Shown here piece after piece: positions 1-5,208 of a DNA stretch of 5,826 nt. The stretch is from the NCBI GenBank assembly GCA_046726955.1, contig JBKPBQ010000043.1:1-5826 (forward strand), given 5' to 3'. The notes beneath the pieces were generated by a model, which was not told the origin of the DNA, did not search any database, and worked only from the letters and a program-made list of their open reading frames with translations. How positions within the stretch are numbered: the first letter of the stretch is position 1; each line of letters opens with the position of its first letter. Made by a program: the position numbers and the translations under genes. This DNA comes from CAVPGH01 sp046726955. Lineage in GTDB: Bacteria > Acidobacteriota > Vicinamibacteria > Fen-336.

Positions 1-11
1 CTTCCGGGAGA

Positions 12-160
12 GCAGGGTGCTGAAAAAGCAGCCATCGGTACCCGCGCGCGTGCCCCGCGCCGCGTGAGGACACTTCGGAGCGCCCTTGCAGGGCGCCGAA
101 AAAGCAGCCGTCGACATTCGCGCGTACCGCGCGCGTGAGGACACTTTTCGGCGCCCTGCT
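12..160. repeat. Tandem pair of palindromic intergenic repeat units (REP/MITE-like)
   Basis: Two related units lie head to tail, about 12-87 and 88-160. Their opening 22 bases (12-33 and 88-109) match at 20 positions, and both carry the same 15-base block CGCGTGAGGACACTT (61-75 and 132-146). The middle of the second unit is 5 bases shorter. Each unit is also an inverted repeat. Unit 2 has perfect 15-base arms, GCAGGGCGCCGAAAA (88-102) and TTTTCGGCGCCCTGC (145-159), around an inner CGCGCG hairpin (119-124 with 128-133). Unit 1 has AGGGTGCT (14-21) facing AGCGCCCT (79-86), with one G-T pair. The unit junction itself forms a 7-base-pair hairpin (80-86 with 90-96). From general knowledge, palindromes with a GGGTGCTGAAAAAG-type arm recur between genes in GC-rich bacterial genomes. 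Whether this is a RAYT-mobilised REP element, a small MITE or a transcript-end structure cannot be decided from one locus. Confidence 0.75.
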
Positions 161-167
161 CTAGAAT
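138..167 (+). promoter_or_regulatory. Possible weak sigma-70-type promoter for the cyclophilin gene
   Basis: TAGAAT at 162-167 matches five of six bases of the -10 consensus. AGGACA at 138-143 matches four of six bases of the -35 consensus, with an 18-base spacer. The -35-like bases fall inside the conserved GTGAGGACACTT block of repeat unit 2. Transcription would begin near 174, leaving only about a dozen bases before the ATG at 187 and putting the ribosome binding site at the very 5' end, which is unusually short. This is a pattern match only. The real promoter could lie upstream of the window or elsewhere in the repeat. Confidence 0.22.
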
Positions 168-174
168 GTGCCGC

Positions 175-180
175 GGAGGA
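175..180 (+). promoter_or_regulatory. Ribosome binding site that selects the cyclophilin start
   Basis: GGAGGA ends six bases before the ATG at 187, an ideal Shine-Dalgarno placement. The other in-frame ATG, at 166, has no purine-rich sequence upstream, and its first codons would themselves be this GGAGGA. The motif therefore argues for the start at 187. Confidence 0.7.
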
Positions 181-186
181 TCTCTC

Positions 187-885
187 ATGATCTGCGCCGC
201 GCTCGCCCTCGTCCTGGTCCAGGCTCAAAGCCCGAGCCCGGCCGCCTCTCCGTCGCCGACGCCGCGCCCCGTGCCCAGCGGTCCCACCGTCGTGATCACG
301 ACCTCCCAGGGCACGATCAAGGCGGTCCTGAACAAGGAGCAGTCGCCGATCACGGTGGAGAACTTCCTGAAGTACGTGCGGTCCGGCTTCTACGACGGGA
401 CGATCTTCCACCGCGTGATGCCGAACTTCATGATCCAGGGCGGAGGCATGACCCCGGACTTGCAGGAGAAGCCCACGCAGGGGCCCATCCGCAACGAGGC
501 GAAGAACGGGCTCCGCAACTCCCGAGGGACGCTGGCCATGGCCCGCACCAACGACCCCAACAGCGCGACCTCGCAGTTCTTCATCAACGTGCGGGACAAC
601 CACGCCCTCGATTTCGGGATCCGGGGCGCGGGCTACGCGGTGTTCGGCGAGGTTGTGGAGGGCATGGACGTGGTGGACAAGATCGTGAACGTCCCGACGA
701 CGGCGAAGCCGCCGCACGAGAACGTCCCGGTCACGCCGGTCATGATCAAGAGCATTCGCGAGCTGGGCGCGGACGGCGCTCCCAAGGCGGTGGCGCCCGC
801 CGGCGCCGCATCTCCCGCGGCTTCCCCGCGGCCACGGCCCTCGGCCCCGGCGAGCCCCCGGCCCTCCCCCACCAAGAAGCCCTGA
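187..885 (+). CDS. Cyclophilin-type peptidylprolyl cis-trans isomerase, probably exported
   Basis: The 232-residue product should catalyse cis-trans isomerisation of Xaa-Pro bonds to assist protein folding. The cyclophilin domain spans about residues 33-192. It shows the FHRV motif (74-77, with catalytic Arg76), FMIQGG (81-86), a TNDPNSATSQFFIN block (121-134) and LDFG (141-144), where bacterial cyclophilins commonly lack the tryptophan of human CypA. It is preceded by a hydrophobic start (about residues 1-13, ending VQA) and a Ser/Pro-rich linker (15-32). It is followed by an Ala/Pro/Ser-rich tail (about 196-232) ending in KKP. The ATG at 187 is chosen for its GGAGGA at 175-180. The hydrophobic leader is then very short and uncharged. 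Starting at 166 would add seven residues including an Arg and make a more normal signal peptide, so the start is not settled. Export to the periplasm is likely but inferred. The gene converges with the ABC operon across a 34-base gap. Confidence 0.93.
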   Translation: MICAALALVLVQAQSPSPAASPSPTPRPVPSGPTVVITTSQGTIKAVLNKEQSPITVENFLKYVRSGFYDGTIFHRVMPNFMIQGGGMTPDLQEKPTQGPIRNEAKNGLRNSRGTLAMARTNDPNSATSQFFINVRDNHALDFGIRGAGYAVFGEVVEGMDVVDKIVNVPTTAKPPHENVPVTPVMIKSIRELGADGAPKAVAPAGAASPAASPRPRPSAPASPRPSPTKKP

Positions 886-919
886 CGGACCGCGCGAGAC
901 GGTATCCTTCGCGGAGGTT
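886..919. other. Convergent intergenic gap without a clear terminator
   Basis: This 34-base stretch separates the stop of the cyclophilin gene from the stop of the last operon gene on the other strand. It holds only a weak, interrupted inverted repeat (887-892 facing 900-906) and no T-run on either strand, so no intrinsic terminator can be supported. Transcripts from the two sides may overlap, or may end by a factor-dependent route. Confidence 0.6.
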
Positions 920-1417
920 CTACTTCCCCCGATGCTGGGGGTAGAACTCGATCCCCTCGGCCGGCCCCCGCAGCGCCTTCGTGGTCTGCACGATCTGGCC
1001 CGTGTGGTAGCTCATGTGCTCCACCACGTGCTGCACCGTGTAGACGCCGTCCGTGCGGTAGCCCTGGATCTCGCGCGGTGCCATGAGCTCCTCCGGCGAG
1101 AGACCCAGGATGAGGCCCTGACACTCGCCGACCACGCGCTCGAGAGCGGCGAGAAGCTCCGCCTTGGGCATGGGGCCTCTCTCCGCGAACTCCCGGTCGC
1201 GGTGCCGCTCGAACCGAGCGCCGCCGAGGCCGGCGAGGATCCACTGCGAGAGGTTGCCGTGGAGGTGGAGGAGGAGGTTGCCCACGCTGTTGACCGCGGG
1301 GTTGGGTCGCCACCACACCTCGTCCTCGGAGAGTCGCCCGACGCAGTCCTGGATGCGGCGGAGGAAGCTCCCCAGGAACTCGGCGCTCGTCTCGGAGAAG
1401 CGGTCGTGCATCGACAC
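920..1417 (-). CDS. DinB-superfamily protein, DUF1572-like, putative metal-binding four-helix bundle
   Basis: The product is about 165 residues, the normal size for DinB/DUF1572 proteins. Numbering from the ATG at 1411, it has HLHGN (49-53), a downstream RHRDREF segment (69-75) and HVVEHMSYHTGQI (128-140). His49, His132 and His136 are the expected metal triad of the DinB fold, in which some members are thiol-dependent enzymes and most are uncharacterised. No signal peptide or membrane segment is visible, so it is probably cytoplasmic. The start is uncertain by two codons: GGAG at 1427-1430 lies 9 bases from a GTG at 1417 but 15 bases from the ATG at 1411, so the GTG is preferred here. It is the last gene of the operon, 17 bases after the DUF4340 stop, which suggests co-transcription but does not reveal its role. 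The fold assignment is firm; the biochemical function is unknown. Confidence 0.85.
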   Translation of the reverse strand: MSMHDRFSETSAEFLGSFLRRIQDCVGRLSEDEVWWRPNPAVNSVGNLLLHLHGNLSQWILAGLGGARFERHRDREFAERGPMPKAELLAALERVVGECQGLILGLSPEELMAPREIQGYRTDGVYTVQHVVEHMSYHTGQIVQTTKALRGPAEGIEFYPQHRGK

Positions 1418-1426
1418 GGGCCGTGG

Positions 1427-1430
1427 CTCC
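1427..1430 (-). promoter_or_regulatory. Ribosome binding site bearing on the DUF1572-like start
   Basis: GGAG on the - strand lies just after the TGA of the DUF4340 gene (1435-1437). Its distance is 9 bases to GTG 1417 and 15 bases to ATG 1411. Spacing favours the GTG, whereas codon preference favours the ATG. Confidence 0.4.
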
Positions 1431-1434
1431 GCGC

Positions 1435-2799
1435 TCAGAGCTCCTGGAACGCCTTGACGAGCTCGTCCGCCTTGGCCGTGTCCAGCTTGAGCACGGCCGA
1501 GTCCCCGGCCCGGCGCGCGTAGACGCTGCCGTCCTTCCGGCCGATCTCGACGCTCGCCTCCCCCTTGGCTGCGCCCTGCTTCACCACGATCTTGAGGAGC
1601 GGCGCGTCGAGCCCGTAGGTGCTCGCGTCCTTGGGCTGGTCCACGAACTCCTGGACCTCGACCCCGCCCAGCTTGAAGAGCGCGTCCTCGACCTTGGTCG
1701 TCTCGAGGTCCTTCGCCTCCGGCGCCGTCTTCTTCCACTGGGCCTTCTCGATGCCGTCCTTGTCCTTGCTCGTGCTCTTGGCGTAGACGCGCTTCGTCGC
1801 CCCGTCCTGGACGTCGAATCCCTCGACCTCGTAGGTCGCGACCTCGAGGAGGCGGTTGGCGCGCAGGTCCTTCAGGCCCTTGCCGAGCTGCTCGTCGAGG
1901 GCGTTCGGGACGACCGCCACGAGCGACGAGCCCGAGGGCCGCGCGTAGAGCTTCTTGTCGCCGGGGGCGGCCGACCCGATCTCGAGGACCTTCGATCCGC
2001 CGCTGGCGAGGCCGAGCGTGAGGACGCGCGCGGGCTTGTCGAGACCGTAGGGCTTGAAGTCCTTGGCGTCCTCCGCGGCCACGGAATCCATCCGCAGGCC
2101 CTCCACGGAGCCGAGGAGGCCGTCCACCGACCATCGGCCGGCGCGCGTCGCCACCGGCTTCGTGAACGCCCACTCGCCCTTGTCGTCCTTGGCGAGCGCG
2201 TAGTCGACGCCGCCTCCCGACACCGCCACCGTCTTCACGTCGTCGCGCTTCAGGTGCAGCACGTCGCGGTCGCGCAGGTCGAACGGCTTCTTGTCGAGCG
2301 AGGACTCCACGTACGACGCGATCGTGAAGACGCGCGGCTTGTCCGGCGTCTTCGCGTAGACGCCGCTGCCGTCGGCGAGCTTGGAGCCGAGCTGCAGCTT
2401 GAGCGGAGCCGGCGCCCCCTCCTGCGTCACCGCTACCGTGATCCGCGGCTTGTCGAGGCCGTACTCCGCGAGCGCCGTCGCGTTCTCCACGGCCACGTCG
2501 TCGACCTGCATCGACTCGAGCGTGCCCACGAGCGAGTCCACGGCGGGAGTGTCCGCGGACGCCGCGAAGGGGGCGGCGATCTTCCACGCCGCCCCGTCCC
2601 TGACGAGGCGGAGGGACTCGCCGCTCGTGTTGTCGATCGAGACCTCCTTCACCTTGGCCTTGTCGACGGCGAAGACCTTCTCCTTGGGCTTCTCGTCGCC
2701 CGTCGTCTCCTTCTTCGACTCGACTAAGTAGATGTAGGCCCCGAGGCCGCCCAGCACGAGCACGGCCACCCCCGTCCTCCAGAACTCGGGCAGCTTCAT
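1435..2799 (-). CDS. DUF4340-domain membrane-anchored protein with three internal repeats
   Basis: The 454-residue protein begins with one membrane segment (about residues 9-26) and then a charged stretch (28-41), so most of it is probably extracytoplasmic. The rest is three copies of one DUF4340-like unit, about residues 42-170, 171-310 and 311-445. Each copy opens with a strand of the type VKEVSI/VKTVAV/VEGFDV, then has a Trp (72, 210, 355), a helix, the signature YGLDKP, YGLDKP or YGLDAP (113, 251, 395), and a strand pair of the LQLGS...VYAK, LEIGS...LYAR or VEIGR...VYAR type. The ATG at 2799 lies 5 bases after the GldG stop. A GGAGG sits 14 bases upstream inside the GldG gene, so translation is probably coupled. 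Proteins of this family are commonly encoded beside GldF/GldG ABC genes, as here. It may be an accessory extracytoplasmic subunit of that system; no catalytic motif is seen. Confidence 0.88.
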   Translation of the reverse strand: MKLPEFWRTGVAVLVLGGLGAYIYLVESKKETTGDEKPKEKVFAVDKAKVKEVSIDNTSGESLRLVRDGAAWKIAAPFAASADTPAVDSLVGTLESMQVDDVAVENATALAEYGLDKPRITVAVTQEGAPAPLKLQLGSKLADGSGVYAKTPDKPRVFTIASYVESSLDKKPFDLRDRDVLHLKRDDVKTVAVSGGGVDYALAKDDKGEWAFTKPVATRAGRWSVDGLLGSVEGLRMDSVAAEDAKDFKPYGLDKPARVLTLGLASGGSKVLEIGSAAPGDKKLYARPSGSSLVAVVPNALDEQLGKGLKDLRANRLLEVATYEVEGFDVQDGATKRVYAKSTSKDKDGIEKAQWKKTAPEAKDLETTKVEDALFKLGGVEVQEFVDQPKDASTYGLDAPLLKIVVKQGAAKGEASVEIGRKDGSVYARRAGDSAVLKLDTAKADELVKAFQEL

Positions 2800-2804
2800 G
2801 GGCG

Positions 2805-4406
2805 CTACTGCCGCCTCCGCCACCACGTCCAGCCGCCGAGGACGACGAAGATCCCGGGGAGGACGGCGAGCGCGGCGAGCCCCACCCACCACTGCTGGTC
2901 GCGGGTGAGGAATAGACGCTGGTCCTCGGGCTCGCGCGGGCGGATCGAGATGAGGTCGGCGTCCTCGGACAGCCAGGCCACGACGTTCAGGAAGAAGTCC
3001 TGGTTTCCCTGGAAGCCGAGGAGCGAGTTGGTCGCCCAGTCGGAGTCGCCGAACACCACCGCCCGCCCCTCAGGGGGCTTGGGCGGCTCCTCCGCGGCTG
3101 GGGAGGCCGAAGGCGAAGGGCTCGGCGAGGGAGAGGGAGAGGCGGCCTTCTTCACGGTGACGGCGGCGCCGATCGAGACCGGGCCCTTCTTGTCCTTCTT
3201 CTCGTCGAAGACGAGCTCCGAGCCGATCTTGACGTCCGTCTCCGCCCACGACTGCGCAGAGGTCTGCACGAGGTCCTGCGCGGAGACGCTTTCCGGGGCC
3301 GTGCCCTTCCCCGCCGACGCGCTGCGCGCCATGTGGAAGAGCGTCATGAGCCGGAAGTTCCGCGTGATCTCGTGGTACGGGTACTCGGCGGCGATCGGAG
3401 TGAGCTCGCCCGCGCCGAACATCTGGCCCATGCCCGAGACGTCCACGATCACGTCCTTGCCGAGCTCGACGTTCCAGTCCTTGGCAAGAGCGTCGAGGTT
3501 CGGGTAGCTCTCCTTGAACTCGGGCTCCACCATGAGGAGGGCCTTGCCGCCGTCCTTCACGAAGGTGCGGATGGCGTCCGTGGCGTCGGGCAGCAGGTCC
3601 TTCTGGGGGCCCGCGACCACGATGACCGTGCACTCCGCGGGGACCTTCTTCTCGCGGAGGAGGAGAACGTCCTTCACCTCGTACTGGTTCTTCGTGAGCG
3701 CCGACTTCGCCCCGGAGAAGCCCGTCTCTCCCGTGTCTTCCGCCGAGCGCTCGCCCTCGCCGGTGGCGAGGCAGACCGTCTTCTTGCCCTCGCGCGTGAT
3801 CTTGATGAGCGCGTTCGTGACGTCCTGCTCGGAGTCGCTGGTGATCTTCTCCTTCTTGTCCCCGCGCTCCACGAAGAGGATGGGCCACGGCCCGCGCGCG
3901 TCCGCGGCCTGCGCCTTGGCCGGGCTCACCACGGGGTCCACGTACTCGACCTTGAGCTTGTCCGAGAGGTCCTGGTACTCCTTGAGCCGGTCCTGGCCCC
4001 GGCTCATCTCCCGGCCTCTCTGGAAGTAGGTGATCTTGACCTCCTGCTTGAGGCCGGAGACGACCTTCTTCGTCTGGTCGGAGAGGCTGTAGCGCTGGTT
4101 CTTGGTGAGGTCCCACTTCTTGCCGTTGCGGACCACGAGGTAGTTGACGGCGCCGAGGATCCCGAACACGGCGAGCACGATCACGAGCGTGTTGCTGCCG
4201 TACTTCATCTGGCGGCGACCGATGCGTCCGGCCACGTCCTCCCAGCGGAGGAGGAGGTGGAGCACGACGAGGGCGAGCCCGCCCACGAGCCACGGACGGA
4301 AGCCGCCGGGCAGCGTCTTGCCCCAGCGCTCCCAGGCGAGCGCCCCAACGATCACGACGAACCCGAGGGGGGCGAGGAGGTCGACGAGCTTCTTGAGGGC
4401 GTTCAT
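2805..4406 (-). CDS. gldG: GldG-type ABC transporter auxiliary protein (DUF4350/ABC_transp_aux-like)
   Basis: This 533-residue membrane protein has three N-terminal membrane segments (about residues 12-25, 36-53 and 71-92). A large soluble part follows and a C-terminal membrane segment (about 507-526) ends in an Arg-rich tail. Family hallmarks are DLTKNQRYSLSDQT (99-112) just after the third helix, ATGEGE (214-219) where relatives often have a GHGE-type motif, and VVFGDSDWATN (450-460) near the end. The central region (about 120-420) corresponds to the auxiliary domain found with gliding-type ABC transporters. A Ser-Pro repeat (423-436, encoded at 3099-3140) plus a Pro/Glu-rich stretch forms a linker before the last domain part. 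The ATG at 4406 is 7 bases after the permease stop, with GGAGG 13 bases upstream. In Flavobacterium, GldG acts with GldA and GldF and is needed for gliding. Elsewhere the substrate is unknown, so the symbol denotes family and not proven gliding. Confidence 0.9.
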   Translation of the reverse strand: MNALKKLVDLLAPLGFVVIVGALAWERWGKTLPGGFRPWLVGGLALVVLHLLLRWEDVAGRIGRRQMKYGSNTLVIVLAVFGILGAVNYLVVRNGKKWDLTKNQRYSLSDQTKKVVSGLKQEVKITYFQRGREMSRGQDRLKEYQDLSDKLKVEYVDPVVSPAKAQAADARGPWPILFVERGDKKEKITSDSEQDVTNALIKITREGKKTVCLATGEGERSAEDTGETGFSGAKSALTKNQYEVKDVLLLREKKVPAECTVIVVAGPQKDLLPDATDAIRTFVKDGGKALLMVEPEFKESYPNLDALAKDWNVELGKDVIVDVSGMGQMFGAGELTPIAAEYPYHEITRNFRLMTLFHMARSASAGKGTAPESVSAQDLVQTSAQSWAETDVKIGSELVFDEKKDKKGPVSIGAAVTVKKAASPSPSPSPSPSASPAAEEPPKPPEGRAVVFGDSDWATNSLLGFQGNQDFFLNVVAWLSEDADLISIRPREPEDQRLFLTRDQQWWVGLAALAVLPGIFVVLGGWTWWRRRQ

Positions 4407-4413
4407 GGAAGTC

Positions 4414-5208
4414 TCAGGCCCTCCACCGCTGGCTCTCCACCGAGCGGTGGGCGAGGAAGAGGCCGAAGCCGATGAAGCTCAGGTAGAAGACGACGTCCTT
4501 CAAGGCGATGACGCCCTTGCCGAGGTCGTCCATGTGCGTCGTCACGCCGAGGTAGGCGAGACCCTTCTTGAACGGCCCGCCCATGGGGTCGTCGAGCCAG
4601 CCCAGCGTCCAGATCCCCAGGAAGAGGCAGAACGAGAGGATGCCGGCCACGATCTGGTTGGGGGTGAGCGTCGAGAGGAACGTCCCGAGGGCGAGGAAGC
4701 AGCAGCCGAGCAGGAAGAGGGCGAGCGCCCCCGTCACGATCGGCTTCCACTCCGGCGCCGGCGAGGCGTACGTGAACAGGAGCGCCACGTTCACGAGGCC
4801 GGCGAGGATCATGAGGCCGAAGAGGCCGGCCGCGGCCACGAACTTGCCGAGCACGATCTGCCAGTCCGTGAGCGGCGAGGTGGCGAGCAGCTCGATCGTC
4901 CCCTGCTTCTTCTCCTCCGCGAAGAGCCGCATGGTGAGCATGGGGGCGACGAACAGCGCCACCACCGCCATGTTCTGGATCACGGGGCGGACGAGGTACT
5001 CGTTGAGCGACATCTTGGGCCCGCCGCCGAACTCCATCGACTGCTGGGCCATGCGCATCGACTGCTCGAGGAAGAAGGTGAGGGCGAAGGTGAAGAAGGC
5101 GCCGAAGAGGAACGTCCACGCGAACAAGGCCACCCAGGCGATGGGGCTTCCGAAGTAGTGGCGCCACTCCTTCTCCGCGATGGCGCCGATGTTCTTGAGG
5201 GCGGTCAC
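4414..5208 (-). CDS. gldF: ABC-2 type permease, GldF-like
   Basis: The 264-residue polytopic protein has six predicted membrane segments (about residues 24-46, 76-97, 122-147, 155-180, 184-205 and 236-254). An extracytoplasmic loop lies between the first two (about 48-75). RLFAEEKKQGTIELLATSPL (94-113), followed by TDWQIVLGK, is the characteristic cytoplasmic element after the second helix in GldF/NosY-type permeases, likely the contact with the ATPase. The gene starts with GTG at 5208, overlapping the ATPase TGA as GTGA, and is preceded by a very strong ribosome binding site (5213-5220). Position and sequence point to a permease that pairs with the upstream ATPase and the downstream GldG-like protein. 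What it moves, or whether it works as a mechanical transducer and not a transporter, cannot be read from the sequence. Confidence 0.92.
   Translation of the reverse strand: MTALKNIGAIAEKEWRHYFGSPIAWVALFAWTFLFGAFFTFALTFFLEQSMRMAQQSMEFGGGPKMSLNEYLVRPVIQNMAVVALFVAPMLTMRLFAEEKKQGTIELLATSPLTDWQIVLGKFVAAAGLFGLMILAGLVNVALLFTYASPAPEWKPIVTGALALFLLGCCFLALGTFLSTLTPNQIVAGILSFCLFLGIWTLGWLDDPMGGPFKKGLAYLGVTTHMDDLGKGVIALKDVVFYLSFIGFGLFLAHRSVESQRWRA

Noticed and set aside
12..160. CRISPR array
   Set aside because: There are only two units, each palindromic over its whole length, with related and not unique interior sequence. No short uniform repeats and spacers are present.
926..941. CCCCC/GGGGG hairpin with a six-base loop near the end of the DUF1572-like gene
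   Set aside because: It is only five base pairs, lies within the coding region and has no T-run, so it is not a credible terminator.
920..2587. A 555-codon open frame on the - strand, reaching far upstream of the DUF1572-like gene
   Set aside because: Only its last part (from about 1417) looks like a protein. The rest is Arg/Gly-rich and lies out of frame over the convincing DUF4340 gene, as expected of GC-rich shadow frames.
1423..2727. Long + strand open frame opposite the DUF4340 gene
   Set aside because: Its Leu/Arg/Val/His-rich composition with no recognisable motif is typical of the antisense of GC-rich genes. The opposite strand carries clear domain repeats.
2800..2892. Upstream extension of the DUF4340 protein by 31 residues
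   Set aside because: It would overlap the end of the GldG-like gene and encodes an Arg-rich stretch. The ATG at 2799 is followed at once by the expected membrane anchor and lies 5 bases after the GldG stop.
3099..3140. Purine-rich short tandem repeat that might be a phase-variable microsatellite
   Set aside because: It encodes the Ser-Pro linker of the GldG-like protein with varied codons and in a multiple of three. The nucleotide repeat is imperfect, so slippage switching is unlikely.
3333..4475. Long + strand open frame opposite the GldG-like gene
   Set aside because: It has the same biased antisense composition, no motif and no plausible ribosome site, and it overlaps a well-supported gene.
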